Shown here: one piece after another, positions 29,029 to 39,432 of the stretch
Layout: every line of letters begins with the position of its first letter
Position numbering within the stretch: position 1 is the stretch's first letter
Assembly: GCF_024499015.1 (NCBI RefSeq)
Contig: NZ_CP098604.1
Span: 5,146,001-5,210,000 of the forward strand
From: Xanthomonas hortorum pv. pelargonii
GTDB lineage: Bacteria; Pseudomonadota; Gammaproteobacteria; Xanthomonadales; Xanthomonadaceae
Direction: 5' to 3'
Length of the DNA: 64,000 nt
Made by a program: the position numbers and the translations under genes
The notes under the pieces: generated by a model
Told to the model about the DNA's origin: nothing
Seen by the model: the letters and a program-made list of their open reading frames with translations, nothing else
Databases searched by the model: none

Positions 29029-29937
29029 TCAGTAGATGAAACCGTCGATGGCGCGCACCTCGCGCAGCGGCACGCGCTGGCCGAGCATTTCGCGCAAGGT
29101 CAATTCGATCCCGCGTGACAACGCGGTCATCGGGGTGTCGTGCACGGTGTTTTCGAACGGGTCCTCGATCGCGCTGCTGGCGCTGTCGATCGCGATCAAC
29201 GTGAAGCTGATCAGCACCGAGGCGATCGGCATCGCCAGGCCCATGCCGGCGATCAGGCCAAGCGGCACCAGCCAGCAATACAGGTTCACCAAGGCGCGCG
29301 GCAGCGACGAAAACTGGCGTGGCAACGGCGTGTTCTTGATGCGCTCGCAGGCACCCTGGATATTGGCAAGCGTGGTCAGGTTCGCATCCAGCGACGACCA
29401 GCGCAGGCTGTCGAGCATGCCCAGGGCACGGGCCTGCTGCAGCTGTTGCCCCAGGCGCAAGGTCAGGGCATTTGGGATGTTGGCATAGACGCGCAGTGCG
29501 TCGGCGCGCTCTGCGCCGAGCAGCCCGGCCAGCTCCGGAAACGGATTCTGCTTGCGCAGATGGCAGCGCAGCGCATGGACGAAGGCCACCTGATGCACCA
29601 CGATGTCGTCGCGCAGTGTGACCTGATCTGGATCGGCTGGATCCACATCCAGTGCGGTGAGCGCCTGCCGGGCGATCGCACGCGAGGTGTTCACCAGCGA
29701 CCCCCACAGCTGACGCGCCTCCCACCAACGGCCATACGCGGCATTGGCGCGGAACGCCAAAAAGATCGTCAGCGCCGATCCCAGCTGCGCAAGCGGTAGT
29801 GCTTCGATCGACAACCAATGCCAATCGACAAAGGTGTAGAGCCCGGCCACCGCGCAATCGAAGGCCAGCAGCACCAGCAAGCGCTTGTAGGTCTTTGGCC
29901 AGATACGGCGCAGCGGAAACGTATCGCGAAGAATCAT
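29029..29937 (-). CDS. Bestrophin-family ion channel protein
   Basis: A 302-residue membrane protein of the RFP-TM/bestrophin family (bacterial anion or cation channels). The N-terminal MILRDTFPLRRIWPKTYKRLLVLLAFD, the FLAFRANAAYGRWWEARQLWGSLVN signature and the C-terminal ASSAIEDPFENTVHDTPM (acidic Ca-clasp-like region) are all clear. The start at 29937 is preferred over 29967. It is upstream of a tandem Usp gene on the same strand. Confidence 0.87.
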   Translation of the reverse strand: MILRDTFPLRRIWPKTYKRLLVLLAFDCAVAGLYTFVDWHWLSIEALPLAQLGSALTIFLAFRANAAYGRWWEARQLWGSLVNTSRAIARQALTALDVDPADPDQVTLRDDIVVHQVAFVHALRCHLRKQNPFPELAGLLGAERADALRVYANIPNALTLRLGQQLQQARALGMLDSLRWSSLDANLTTLANIQGACERIKNTPLPRQFSSLPRALVNLYCWLVPLGLIAGMGLAMPIASVLISFTLIAIDSASSAIEDPFENTVHDTPMTALSRGIELTLREMLGQRVPLREVRAIDGFIY

Positions 29938-30137
29938 GGGAGGCGGTATCGACGTGGGTGCCGCCATTACACCCAGCCTCCACGGATGTGTCTGCCATCC
30001 TTGCGCCAGCGTTGGACGGTCACTGCGCCGTCAAACGATGCCGTCCAGCTATCTTTCGATAGGATGCAATAAGCGGGCGCCGCCGCAATGCTGTGACATG
30101 CGCAACGCTGGTCGATGATTGGGAACGTGGTGAAGCG

Positions 30138-31577
30138 ATGGACAGACTGAGATTGCCGTTCAAATGGCGCGGGCAGGTGGTCAGGCTCAATCGCGCTCCC
30201 ACGCTGTGGGCGTCGCTGGCCATGCTCGCGCTGCTGGTGCTGGCCGAGTGGTACTCACACCTGGGCGTGTCGCTCGGGCTGCTGTACATCCTGCCGGTGG
30301 TGCTGGCAGCCACCGTGCTGTCGCGGCGAAATATTGTGATTGCCGCCGTCGCCTGTGCGGCGCTACGCGGTCTGTTCGTCACCGAAGAATCGTTGGTCGA
30401 GCAGGCCTTGCGCTTCTTCATGGCGACCATTGCCTACGCCGGCTGCGGCCTGCTGGTGGCCGAGATCAGCCGCACCCGCCGGGTGATCCTCTCGCACTAC
30501 GTGCAGTTGCGTGCCGAACAACGCCTACGCCGGCGGCTGGAACGGCAACTGCGCCTGCTTGCCGAGAGCAGCCCCGCCGCATTGCTGACCGTGGCCGGCG
30601 ATGGCCGTATCGTGGCGGCAAACCGAGCCGCCCACGAAATTCTCGACATGGCCGAGGAGGGCTGGCTGCAAGGGCGCGCCGTGCGCGATTTCCTGCCCCT
30701 GCTCGACGATGCGCTCAGCATGAGCGCCAACCTCGACGGCATGCGCACCTCGGCCAGCACCTGGGGCCGGCGCGACGATGGCAGCACCTTTCCTGCAACC
30801 ACCTGGTTCTCCGTCTACGAAGACAGCGAGGAGCGCCATGTGGCCGCGATCCTGGTCGACACCAGCGAAGAAGTGCGCGCGCGCGAATCGGCGCACTTCG
30901 ACGACCTGCTCAAGAACAATCGGCTGCTCGCCGGCGCGGTCTCGCATGAGATCCGCAACCTGTGCTCGGCCGCCGGCGTGGTGACCTCCAATCTTGCCCG
31001 TCATCCGGCCATCCGCGCCGATCCGGACCTGGCCGCATTGCAAAGCCTGGTCGCCGCATTGATGGAACTGGCTTCGTTCAACCTGCGCCGGCAGACCCCG
31101 CATGCGGCGCACGAGACCCGCCTGCAGACCCTGTGCAGCGAGTTGGACGTGATCATCCGCTCGGACTGGGACGACATCGATGGCCAGCTGCTCATCCAGA
31201 TCCCGGCGGACTTCCCGGCGGTGCACGGCGACCGTCATGCGCTGTTACAGGTGCTGCTCAATCTGGCACGCAACGCGCTGCGTGCGGTGCAGCCGTTGCC
31301 GCAGCAGCGGCGCCAGCTGATCGTCAGCGCCCGCGTGGAGCAGGGCAGTGCGGTGTTGAGCGTGCGTGACGCCGGCCCGGGCATCGCCGAGCCCGGCCGC
31401 TTGTTTCAGCCGTTTCGCAGCGATAGCGATGGGTCCGGATTGGGGCTCTACATCTCGCGCGCCTTGATGAGCAATCAGGAGGGCGCGCTGCGCTACGCAC
31501 CGGGAGGCGAGGGCGCCTGCTTCGAGCTGCACATGCCGCTGGCGCATGCACCACTGGCGGAGACGCTGGATGGATGA
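30138..31577 (+). CDS. Membrane-bound PAS histidine kinase
   Basis: From the ATG at 30138 (GGTGAAG upstream) the 479-residue protein has three or four N-terminal membrane helices (residues about 18-110) and a coiled linker. A PAS domain follows (SSPAALLTVAGDGRIVAANRAAHEIL), then an H-box (LLAGAVSHEIRNLCSAAGVV), N-box (LLNLARNALRAV) and G boxes (VRDAGPGIAEPG, SDGSGLGLYISRAL). It overlaps a NarL-type regulator by eight bases (31570-31577), so the two are a translationally coupled pair. The signal is unknown. Confidence 0.87.
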   Translation: MDRLRLPFKWRGQVVRLNRAPTLWASLAMLALLVLAEWYSHLGVSLGLLYILPVVLAATVLSRRNIVIAAVACAALRGLFVTEESLVEQALRFFMATIAYAGCGLLVAEISRTRRVILSHYVQLRAEQRLRRRLERQLRLLAESSPAALLTVAGDGRIVAANRAAHEILDMAEEGWLQGRAVRDFLPLLDDALSMSANLDGMRTSASTWGRRDDGSTFPATTWFSVYEDSEERHVAAILVDTSEEVRARESAHFDDLLKNNRLLAGAVSHEIRNLCSAAGVVTSNLARHPAIRADPDLAALQSLVAALMELASFNLRRQTPHAAHETRLQTLCSELDVIIRSDWDDIDGQLLIQIPADFPAVHGDRHALLQVLLNLARNALRAVQPLPQQRRQLIVSARVEQGSAVLSVRDAGPGIAEPGRLFQPFRSDSDGSGLGLYISRALMSNQEGALRYAPGGEGACFELHMPLAHAPLAETLDG

Positions 31578-32214
31578 GTCGCGGCGTAATCCGGTGCGTC
31601 TGTATCTGCTCGATGACCACACGCTGTTCCGAGAAGGCCTGCTGCGCCTGCTCGGCGCCGACGCGCGGTTCGATGTGGTCGGGCAGTCCGGCAACCTGGC
31701 ACAGGCGATCGTGCAGATCGCATCGCTGGCACCGGACGTGGTCATCCTCGATTACGACATCGGCGAATACAACGCGCTGGACTATATGCGGCGGCAGGCC
31801 GACCAGGCCAAGCGCCCGGCCACCCTGGTGGTCACCGCCGGGCTCCCCGAGCGCGATGCATTGGCGTTGATACGCCTGGGCGTCTCGGGCATCTGCCGCA
31901 AGGACGTCTCCACCGACGAGCTGATCGACAGCATCCACGCGGTTGCGATGGGCCGTGTATTGATCGACCAACGCTACCTGCAATCGCTGGTCGCCCAGGA
32001 CACCCAGGAAAGCCGCCCCAGCTTTACCGAACGCGAGCGCGAAGTACTGCGCGGCCTGTTGCGGGGCCAATCCAACAAGTTGATCGCCCGCCAACTCGGC
32101 AGCTCGGAAAGCGCCATCAAGGCCACGTTCCAGCAATTGTTCAACAAACTGGACGTGCGCTCGCGCAGTCAACTGGTGATGGTGATCCTGCAGGACTATC
32201 GCGACCTGGTTTGA
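31570..32214 (+). CDS. NarL/FixJ-family response regulator
   Basis: A 214-residue regulator with a receiver domain (VRLYLLDDHTLFREGLLRLL, phospho-acceptor Asp in VVILDYDIGEYN, Lys in GICRKDVSTDEL) and a C-terminal LuxR-type HTH (FTEREREVLRGLLRGQSNKLIARQLGSSESAIKATFQQLFNKLDVRSRSQLV). It is coupled to the upstream kinase. Part of a close paralogue survives as a relic near 41452. Confidence 0.9.
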   Translation: MDESRRNPVRLYLLDDHTLFREGLLRLLGADARFDVVGQSGNLAQAIVQIASLAPDVVILDYDIGEYNALDYMRRQADQAKRPATLVVTAGLPERDALALIRLGVSGICRKDVSTDELIDSIHAVAMGRVLIDQRYLQSLVAQDTQESRPSFTEREREVLRGLLRGQSNKLIARQLGSSESAIKATFQQLFNKLDVRSRSQLVMVILQDYRDLV

Positions 32215-32283
32215 GCCTTGCCACCCTGATGGACATGCGCCGTTTGCTAGCATGCAGTCACCTGAAACTGCGAAGGCAACAGC

Positions 32284-33327
32284 ATGGCGCCAATCACATT
32301 TCCCGAGCCCGAGCTGTTCTTGCCAGGGCAGGGCGAGCCATCGCTGCGATGGGGCATCTTGGGTCCAGGGCTGATCGCTTCGGCATTCGTCAGCGCGCTA
32401 CGCAAGCACACCAGGCAGCGGCCGTTCGCGGTCGCCTCACGCAATCCCGCGCGTGCCGACACCTTCGCAAAAACCTGGGCGATGGAGCGTGCGTACGACA
32501 GCTACCAGGCGCTGGTCGACGACCCCGAGATCGACATCGTCTACGTTGCCACGCCCCACAGCGAGCATCTGGAGCATGGCTTGTTGGCGTTGCGCGCCGG
32601 CAAACATGTGTTGATCGAAAAACCCATCACCACCTGCGCGGACGATGCACGCGTGCTGGTGCAGGAAGCACGCGCGCGCGGCCTATTCCTGATGGAAGCC
32701 ATGTGGAGCCGGTATCTGCCGCACACCTCGGTGCTGCGTAAACTGCTGGCCGATGGCGCGATCGGCGAGGTGCGGCATGTCTTTGCAGACCTCAGTCAAA
32801 TCGGCCCCAATGATCCGATGCATCGGCAACGCCGACCGGAACTCGGCGGCGGAGCATTGCTGGATCTGGGTGTGTATACCGTGCAGTTCTCGTCGATGAT
32901 CCTGGCTGCACCCACCGCCATCACCGCAGCCGGTGCGCTGACCGACACCGGCGTGGATGCGTTTTCGACCGTTGTGCTCTCGCATGCAGGAATCGCGCAA
33001 TCCACCCTGATCAGCTCCATCGTGGCCCGCAGCAGCTCGGTCGCCTATGTCACAGGCAGCGAAGGCCGCATCGACCTTGCAGGCGACTTCCATAACCCCA
33101 CAACCCTGCGTCTGGTCGGCAACGATTACGCCAGCCAACCGGCGCTATGGGCAGATCCGACCGGCGTCAACGGCTACGACGGGCTGTCCTGGCAAGCCAC
33201 TGCTGCCGCACGCTATATCGGCGAAGGGCGCACGGAGTCTCCGCTTCATCCACTCGACGAAGTGGTCCAGATCATGACCACCCTGGATGTGGCGCGCGCG
33301 CAGTTGGGCGTTGGCACCGCAGCTTAG
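32284..33327 (+). CDS. Gfo/Idh/MocA family oxidoreductase
   Basis: A 347-residue NAD(P)-dependent dehydrogenase. A Rossmann start LRWGILGPGLIASAFVSAL is followed by the family signature IDIVYVATPHSEHLEHGLLALRAGKHVLIEKPIT (EKP motif) and a C-terminal alpha/beta domain with GGGALLDLGVYTVQ. It is similar in form to bacterial dihydrodiol/xylose-dehydrogenase-like members. The substrate is not determined. It stands alone, 69 bases after the response regulator. Confidence 0.87.
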   Translation: MAPITFPEPELFLPGQGEPSLRWGILGPGLIASAFVSALRKHTRQRPFAVASRNPARADTFAKTWAMERAYDSYQALVDDPEIDIVYVATPHSEHLEHGLLALRAGKHVLIEKPITTCADDARVLVQEARARGLFLMEAMWSRYLPHTSVLRKLLADGAIGEVRHVFADLSQIGPNDPMHRQRRPELGGGALLDLGVYTVQFSSMILAAPTAITAAGALTDTGVDAFSTVVLSHAGIAQSTLISSIVARSSSVAYVTGSEGRIDLAGDFHNPTTLRLVGNDYASQPALWADPTGVNGYDGLSWQATAAARYIGEGRTESPLHPLDEVVQIMTTLDVARAQLGVGTAA

Positions 33328-33345
33328 GACCTCAAACAGCCGCTC

Positions 33346-33597
33346 TTAATCTGTATCCCGGCGTACGCGCGTTCGGTAGGCCGCCACATTGGCGCCGTCG
33401 ATGTGCTTGGCTTGCGTGCCGGTGATCGTATCGATCTTGCGGTCCGAGCCGGTCACTGGCTTGGCATCGACCGTCGTTTCCCGCTCGAAGGCATGCGACT
33501 GGTCGGTATTGCGGTAGTACTGGTACAGCACCCAATACAGGGCAGACGCACCGACCGGGCCGGCCAGCAGTAACCACAGTCCGTTGTTGTCGCTCAT
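33346..33597 (-). CDS. Small membrane-anchored protein of the SPFH/zinc-ribbon operon
   Basis: From the ATG at 33597 (MSDNNGLWLLLAGPVGASALYWVLYQYYRNTDQSH) the 83-residue protein has one N-terminal membrane helix and a charged cytoplasmic tail. It overlaps the stop of the zinc-ribbon gene (ATGA) and is last in a three-gene minus-strand operon. No known family. Confidence 0.65.
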   Translation of the reverse strand: MSDNNGLWLLLAGPVGASALYWVLYQYYRNTDQSHAFERETTVDAKPVTGSDRKIDTITGTQAKHIDGANVAAYRTRVRRDTD

Positions 33598-34949
33598 GCG
33601 GTCACCGCCACGATCCATAGGGCAATTGCTTCGATGACGGTGCCGGCGGTGAGTGCGGCCAGCAACAGTTTCCACTGCTGCACCGGCACGCTGCCCATGG
33701 TCTCGCCGGTACGGCCGTTCACCGCGATGTAGTGCAGCATGCCGCCGCTACGTCCGGGCTGGTGGTACGAGTACAGCCACACCGGCAGATACATCGAGAC
33801 CCAGCGCGTGCCATGGACATCCAGCCGCTCCACCTCCCAGCGCACGCCGCGGTCGTAGCGGCGCACCGAGCTTTCCACTTGTACGCGGGCGATCGACAGC
33901 AGCTGGTCTTCCAGTCGTGGCCTTAGCTGCTCGACATCGCGGTCGCGCTTTTCCGAGGTGAACCCCGCCAGATACGACGCGTTCCACTTCACTGCATTCT
34001 TGGTGTCGAACGGCAGGATCGTATTGATGATGTTGTTGGTGTTGACCCGGCTATCCAGGTTGCCGCGCTCGGCAGACGATTCCAGCGGCAGATCGTCCAC
34101 CGTGAATTCCACCTGCCGCTGCACCTGGTACACGTCGGCGTCGTAATAGGTGCGCTTGTTCTTCTCGGTGCCTTGCGTGTACTGCCGCGTCTTGATCTCG
34201 CCTATGCCGCTCACGCTGGTGCTAACGCTGCCGTCCACGATCATATAAGGCAGGTAGACACCCACCACGTTCTCGGGCGTGAATTGCTGCTTGAAGGCCT
34301 TGAGCGCAAACAGGCGCCGCTTGTCCACGAACTGACGGATACGCGCCACGGCATCGTCTTTGTTGATGTGGAAGGGCAACACTGCGTCGGGCACCGCGCC
34401 GTTGGCCACCTGCTCGTTGACGCCGAACACATGCCGGCACCAGTGGCAACGCGCCGTCATCGTGCTCTGCGTATTGATGGTCACCTCGGCGCCGCAGCCT
34501 GTGCACTTGAAGCTCATCAGGCTGGCGGCGTCTGCAGCGATATCCTGAGCGCCCGACGCGATGACCGTGCCGCGCAATTGGCCGATGCCTTCGCCGAATC
34601 CGAACACTTCTTCCACCCGCGCGCCGTGCCATTCGTGACGACAGAACTGGCAGACCAGCAGATCGGTGCCGAGCTTGGGCCGGATATCGCTGGCGCCGCA
34701 TTTGGGGCAGCGGTTGAGGCCGTCCCTGAGCTCGGCGGCGGCCGTGTCGATGGCCAGCGGGTCAGGCGCCTGCAGCTCGTTGCGGATTGGAGCGGGCAGG
34801 GTGGCCGGGGCGAGCTTGAAACTACCCGGCAACGGCGGTACGTCCTGCGGCGAACCGGGGCCGGTCGCAGACGCTGCGGGCAGCGGCGGCAATGGGGGAG
34901 GTGTCGCCGGCAACGGCGGCGGGATGCGGGAGTTGGAGGAGTCGGACAT
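33594..34949 (-). CDS. Zinc-ribbon membrane protein (partner of SPFH protein)
   Basis: The 451-residue protein starts with a Pro-rich tail (MSDSSNSRIPPPLPATPPPLPPLP). Two zinc ribbons follow, C-P-K-C...C-Q-F-C near residue 85 and C-T-G-C...C-H-W-C near residue 155. A long conserved domain contains LPFHINKDDAVARIRQFVDKR and VYLPYMIVDG, and one C-terminal membrane helix follows (WKLLLAALTAGTVIEAIALWIVA). Proteins of this shape are found next to YdjI-like SPFH proteins. The role is unknown, perhaps as part of a membrane microdomain complex. Confidence 0.7.
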   Translation of the reverse strand: MSDSSNSRIPPPLPATPPPLPPLPAASATGPGSPQDVPPLPGSFKLAPATLPAPIRNELQAPDPLAIDTAAAELRDGLNRCPKCGASDIRPKLGTDLLVCQFCRHEWHGARVEEVFGFGEGIGQLRGTVIASGAQDIAADAASLMSFKCTGCGAEVTINTQSTMTARCHWCRHVFGVNEQVANGAVPDAVLPFHINKDDAVARIRQFVDKRRLFALKAFKQQFTPENVVGVYLPYMIVDGSVSTSVSGIGEIKTRQYTQGTEKNKRTYYDADVYQVQRQVEFTVDDLPLESSAERGNLDSRVNTNNIINTILPFDTKNAVKWNASYLAGFTSEKRDRDVEQLRPRLEDQLLSIARVQVESSVRRYDRGVRWEVERLDVHGTRWVSMYLPVWLYSYHQPGRSGGMLHYIAVNGRTGETMGSVPVQQWKLLLAALTAGTVIEAIALWIVAVTA

Positions 34950-34967
34950 GATGGCGGCGCGTCTCGC

Positions 34968-36119
34968 TTACAGGCCCAACGCCTTGGCTTTTGCCGCGTT
35001 GTAATCGTCCTGCGTGATCAGCCCAAGGTCCAGCATTTCCTTGGCCTTCTTCAATTTGGCGACTACATCGTCGGCAGCGGGTGCGGCTGGCGCAACCGGC
35101 TGTTGCAAACCGCCAACGCCACCCACCAGGCCGGTGGCCATGCCCACGCCTACCAAACCTGCGGCGCCGCCATGTTCGCCCGCAGACTGGATGCCCTGCG
35201 CCACACTCGCCTGCAAATTGGAATTGCCGCGTGCGCCCGCCAGTGCGTCGGCGCGCTGTACGGTCTTGAGCAGTTCGCGCGTAGTCGCGTCGTATTCGAT
35301 CGACACAATGGCCGTCTTGACGATGGCCAGACCGCGCTCGGAGTTCCACTGATACGCATGCTCGACCGCATCGGACAGACTCTTGGCGAAGCCGAGCGAA
35401 TCCTGCTGCAGCCGCGCGATGCGGTTGCCTTTGCCCGGATCGTTCGTATACAGGCTGAAGGCCGGCGCCAGCGCACTCACCACTTCGTTGAACAGCTGGC
35501 TGGCAGCAGCGTTGTCCAGATCAGTGAAATCGAACACCTGGCCCGGCTGCAGGTAGCGCGCCGGCACGAAGTTCTTCACGAACAAAATGGGGTCGACAAT
35601 CTTCAACGTATACGAGCCACGCGTGATCGCGCCGACCTGCGTCCCAAGAAAGCCATCGTCCCAATAGATCTCCGACTGCGTGCCGAATCGGTTATCTGGC
35701 AGCTCCTTCAGCGACACGAAGAACGCGGCCTGTTGCGCACCCGGCTGGCCACCGAACTTGAAGCGCTCCCAGCTCTGCCGGATCAGCGGCGTCACCAGGC
35801 CATCGCCAGCGAAGATCGACTGCGCATTGACATCATCGGAGCGCCATTCGTAACCACCCGGCTCGGCGACAAACCCGGTGATCGCACCGTCCTGCAACAA
35901 CAGCAGCCCGTAACCCTCGGGCACGACGATCTTCGAGCCGTTGCTGATGATGTTCGAAGACGCGCTGGTGTTGGCACCGCGCCCGGCGTTGCTTCCACTC
36001 GGCACCGCAGCGAACAGCGCGGCGGTGGATGGCAGGCCAGCCGGCACGGTGTAGAAGTCCTTCCACTGATCAGCAAGCACGCCACCGACTGCACCTGCTA
36101 CCGCCTGCAAAAGACCCAT
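34968..36119 (-). CDS. SPFH-domain protein, YdjI/virion-core-like, with SHOCT tail
   Basis: From the ATG at 36119 (GGGAG upstream) the 383-residue protein starts MGLLQAVAGAVGGVLADQWKDFYTVPAGLP and has an SPFH/band-7 domain (IVVPEGYGLLLLQDGAI ... TRGSYTLKIVDPILFVKNFVPARY). It ends with a short SHOCT-type helix pair (VAKLKKAKEMLDLGLITQDDYNAAKAKALGL). SPFH proteins scaffold membrane domains. The downstream zinc-ribbon gene is 18 bases away. Confidence 0.83.
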   Translation of the reverse strand: MGLLQAVAGAVGGVLADQWKDFYTVPAGLPSTAALFAAVPSGSNAGRGANTSASSNIISNGSKIVVPEGYGLLLLQDGAITGFVAEPGGYEWRSDDVNAQSIFAGDGLVTPLIRQSWERFKFGGQPGAQQAAFFVSLKELPDNRFGTQSEIYWDDGFLGTQVGAITRGSYTLKIVDPILFVKNFVPARYLQPGQVFDFTDLDNAAASQLFNEVVSALAPAFSLYTNDPGKGNRIARLQQDSLGFAKSLSDAVEHAYQWNSERGLAIVKTAIVSIEYDATTRELLKTVQRADALAGARGNSNLQASVAQGIQSAGEHGGAAGLVGVGMATGLVGGVGGLQQPVAPAAPAADDVVAKLKKAKEMLDLGLITQDDYNAAKAKALGL

Positions 36120-36287
36120 GACAACTCCCTGTAAGTGGTGACGAGATATTGATGATGGGTGTTGCGCCCACCGCGTTCGCCGCACTATATCAGCAGCGCA
36201 CTGGCGTTATGGCGTCGCCCATCAGGCATGGCGTGGTGGTGCTGCAACAACGTGTCGCGGTGCGAGCTAGCGCACGATGCAACAGAC

Positions 36288-36313
36288 ACAAAAAGCCCCG
36301 CATGCGCGGGGCT
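36288..36313 (-). terminator. Rho-independent terminator for the small exported protein gene
   Basis: Stem AGCCCCG/CGGGGCT with a T-run on the minus strand, about 55 bases after the restored stop at 36369. Confidence 0.75.
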
Positions 36314-36368
36314 CTATCGCGGTGTTATCGCCGCCAATCGCACAAGGGCGCAGCAGCCGCTGTCAACC

Positions 36369-36645
36369 TTACGGCAGATCGCACTTGAGTTTCGCGTCCA
36401 CGTAATAAGGCTTGGGAACCTCCGGATTCGTGCTGGTCTTTTCGAACACCACCTCGAACGAATCCAGATCCGGCTTGCCCTGACGCTCCCGTGCAGGCAT
36501 CCTGCAATTTCTTCTTGACTGCCGCGATGCCAGCATCGCGATTGGCGCCGTCGGCGCTGTTGGTCAGATTGGCGACCTCGGCAAATGCCGGCGAACTCAT
36601 GCCCAACAAGCCAGCAACAACCATAAGAGCGTGCAGCTTTTTCAT
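36369..36645 (-). CDS. Small exported hypothetical protein, frameshifted
   Basis: The ATG at 36645 starts a clear signal peptide (MKKLHALMVVAGLLGMSSPAFA). The mature part reads EVANLTNSADGANRDAGIAAVKKKLQDAC and then, after removing one base near 36492, continues as RERQGKPDLDSFEVVFEKTS...YYVDAKLKCDLP with a stop at 36369. In the raw frame the protein has an unrelated Arg/Gly-rich tail. Two Cys in the repaired product could pair in the periplasm. Family unknown. Confidence 0.6.
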
Positions 36646-36854
36646 ACAATCTCCTTTGCGATGTCTTTAGATCTTCCGGGGGTCATGGACGCCAGCGGCG
36701 ATCAAGGCTTGGCGAAACAGGGCGCCGCGAGCTGTCCAGCCCGGCGCAGCATAGGCCGGTCGAGTTAAGGCATCGTGCATACGCGCGTATGCGCCGTAGC
36801 GGATCGCCTCAACGTGTTGGCCATCTGCAGATTCGATCACCTCTCAAACGCAAA

Positions 36855-36875
36855 CGGCCCGGACAAGCCGGGCCG
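36855..36875 (-). terminator. Terminator downstream of the chemoreceptor gene
   Basis: Stem CGGCCCGG/CCGGGCCG with a four-to-five-base loop, followed on the minus strand by TTTGCGTTTG. It lies 17 bases after the receptor stop codon. Confidence 0.65.
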
Positions 36876-36891
36876 CTTGCGACGCGCAAGA

Positions 36892-39153
36892 TCAGAACTC
36901 CTGCCAGTCGCTTGCATCGTGCGAGGCGCCTGCGGCCACCGCCCGCTTCGGTGCAGCCGCCGGGCGTACCGGGCTTTTGGCAGCGGCAACAGTTCGTCCA
37001 GCAATCACACTGAGCTTTGCAGCAACCGGCGTTGTCGAACGCGGGGTGCGCGTGCTGTCGTCGCTGATCTTGAACACGGACACTGCCTGCGTCAGCTGCA
37101 CAGCCTGTTCTTCCATCGAGCGTGCAGCGGCGGTGGCTTCTTCCACCAATGCTGCGTTTTGCTGGGTGGTTTCGTCCATCTGCGTCACAGTGGTGTTGAC
37201 TTGTTCGATACCGGCCGACTGTTCCTGCGATGCCGCAGAAATCTCGCCCATGATGTCGGTCACGCGCTGCACGCTGGCAACGATCTCCGCCATCGTGGAG
37301 CCCGCCGTATGCACCAGCGTCGAGCCTTCGGCAACCCGCTCGACCGAATCGTCGATCAGACTCTTGATCTCCTTCGCCGCAGCAGTGGAACGCTGGGCGA
37401 GGGTGCGCACTTCCGACGCCACCACCGCAAAGCCGCGGCCTTGTTCGCCGGCACGTGCGGCTTCCACCGCCGCGTTCAACGCGAGGATGTTGGTCTGGAA
37501 CGAGATACCGTCGATGACCGAGATGATGTCGGCAATCTTCTTGGACGAGGCCTCGATACCAGACATGGTGCCCACGACCTTGCTCACGATCTCGCCACCC
37601 TGTGACGCGACGCTTGCCGCACCGATCGCCAACTGGTTGGCTTGACGGGCGTGCTCGGCATTCTGGCGCACGGTGGAGGTCAGTTCTTCCATCGAAGCGG
37701 CGGTTTCTTCCAAGTTGGCCGCTTGTTGCTCGGTACGCTGCGACAGATCCTGATTGCCGGCGGCGATTTCGCTGGCGGCCGAGTTGATCGAGATCGCCGA
37801 ATGCTGGATACGCCCCACGATTTCGGCAAGTTGCGCAGCAGTGGCATTGGCGTCGTCGCGCATCTGCGCAAACACGCCCTTGAACTCGCCACTCATCCGC
37901 GCGGTGAGGTCGCCTGCGGCAATGGATTGCAGCAGCGACGACAGCGATTGCAGGTTGCCATCGGCCGTTGCCATGAGCTGGTTGAGGCTATCGACCATCA
38001 CATGGAAATCGTATTGGAAACGATCGGCATCGCCGCGTGCGGTGAAGTCGCCATTGGCTGCAGATTGTGCCAGCTGTTTGATCTCGTGATTCATTGCAGA
38101 CAGGTTGGCCTTCACCTCGTCCATGGTCTGCGTCAGCACCGCCTTCTCGCCGGGCAGGCGGTCCATGCTTTCGCTGAGGTCGCCGATGGCGTAACGCCCC
38201 ATGATGCGCGCCAGGTTTGTCTGCACGGCCAGATGCGAGGCCACCAGCGTATTGGTGTCCTTGGCCATGCGGCCGTAGTCGCCAGGAAACGCGGTGGCAT
38301 CGATACGGAAACTGACCTGGCCATCATCGTGGCGCTTGGCCATGTCGCTCTGTGCAGTGAGCAAGGATTGCAGCTGCGTCTGCATGCCACGCATGGCACG
38401 CAGCAGGCGGCCGGTTTCATCCTTGGCGTCGCTTTCCACGTTATTGTCCAGCTGCCCGTTGGCAATTGCCTCAGCAGCCTGCGTTGCACGTGCGAGCGGC
38501 TGGGTCAGGCTGCGGGTGATGAGCCAGGCGAGCAGGCTGCTGATCACCACCACGGCTACACCACCGGAGATGATCAATAGCTTGCCGCGATTCATCGACG
38601 CCACTGCGTCGGCATAGGCTTGCTGGCTCTGACCTTCCTGACGCGTCACCAGCTCGCGGATTTTGTCCTGCCATGCAATCGTCGCCGGGCGCGCTTTTTC
38701 GCTGAGCAACGCCTGCGCCGGCGTATTGTCGTTTTTAGCCGCGAGCGCCATGACCTGGTCGTTGATTTTTCCCGAGATGGCGCGTCGCGCATCCATCTCT
38801 GCGCGAATCTTGCGGCCTTCCTCGGAGCTGGGCAATGTGTCCAGCTTGGCCCGCAACTCGTTGTAACGCTGACGTTGCGCCTTGATGGTAGAGAGCGCTT
38901 CGTTGTTGAGTTCATCGCTGGTGGCCATGGCGTACGTGCCCAGCGCGATCAGGATCGATGAATTGGCATCCAGCATGCGGTTGCCGATCTGGATCTTGGC
39001 CATACGATCGAGCACGATGAAATCGAACTGTTGTCGTGCGTTGGCCATGGTGATCAAGCCCGTCGCCACCAGCAGGCTCGACAATAGGATCAAAATTCCA
39101 AAAGCGACGCCGAGACGGCGACCGACGTTATAGCGTTGCAAATAGGCAGTCAT
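36892..39153 (-). CDS. Methyl-accepting chemotaxis protein
   Basis: The 753-residue receptor has an N-terminal membrane helix ([23 protein letters not shown]), a four-helix-bundle periplasmic sensor and a second helix near residue 190 ([21 protein letters not shown]). A HAMP region follows, then an inserted second HAMP-like/PAS-less stretch and the MA signalling domain with the hairpin tip [44 protein letters not shown]. The C-terminus DWQEF resembles the CheR/CheB-tethering pentapeptide (NWETF-type). The ATG at 39153 follows AGGACG. Confidence 0.92.
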   Translation of the reverse strand: MTAYLQRYNVGRRLGVAFGILILLSSLLVATGLITMANARQQFDFIVLDRMAKIQIGNRMLDANSSILIALGTYAMATSDELNNEALSTIKAQRQRYNELRAKLDTLPSSEEGRKIRAEMDARRAISGKINDQVMALAAKNDNTPAQALLSEKARPATIAWQDKIRELVTRQEGQSQQAYADAVASMNRGKLLIISGGVAVVVISSLLAWLITRSLTQPLARATQAAEAIANGQLDNNVESDAKDETGRLLRAMRGMQTQLQSLLTAQSDMAKRHDDGQVSFRIDATAFPGDYGRMAKDTNTLVASHLAVQTNLARIMGRYAIGDLSESMDRLPGEKAVLTQTMDEVKANLSAMNHEIKQLAQSAANGDFTARGDADRFQYDFHVMVDSLNQLMATADGNLQSLSSLLQSIAAGDLTARMSGEFKGVFAQMRDDANATAAQLAEIVGRIQHSAISINSAASEIAAGNQDLSQRTEQQAANLEETAASMEELTSTVRQNAEHARQANQLAIGAASVASQGGEIVSKVVGTMSGIEASSKKIADIISVIDGISFQTNILALNAAVEAARAGEQGRGFAVVASEVRTLAQRSTAAAKEIKSLIDDSVERVAEGSTLVHTAGSTMAEIVASVQRVTDIMGEISAASQEQSAGIEQVNTTVTQMDETTQQNAALVEEATAAARSMEEQAVQLTQAVSVFKISDDSTRTPRSTTPVAAKLSVIAGRTVAAAKSPVRPAAAPKRAVAAGASHDASDWQEF

Positions 39154-39432
39154 GCGAATCGTCCTGATGTCCAGTAAGTGGCACCGGCTAGCAGGCCGCG
39201 TGATGTTCGCGTGAGTGCCTCGGCAACGTGATAACGACGCGAAAATCGGAAACTTGAACCGCGCGCTCCAGGCTGCATTTAGCTTGCATTTTCGTTCACG
39301 TACGTCAGGAAAAACCGAATGGCAGCGCAGTGATTATGTGCGTGAGACTGCTGATGCCACTGATCCGTTCGCTTTCAGCAGATGCTTGTACGCAACAAGC
39401 GGGGTTTCCCACGCTTGTTGCGTCGCGTGCGA

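Noticed and set aside
29029..29998. Upstream in-frame extension of the Usp gene to 640 codons
   Set aside because: The extension overlaps the bestrophin gene out of frame and has no Usp similarity; the ATG at 29014 fits the family.
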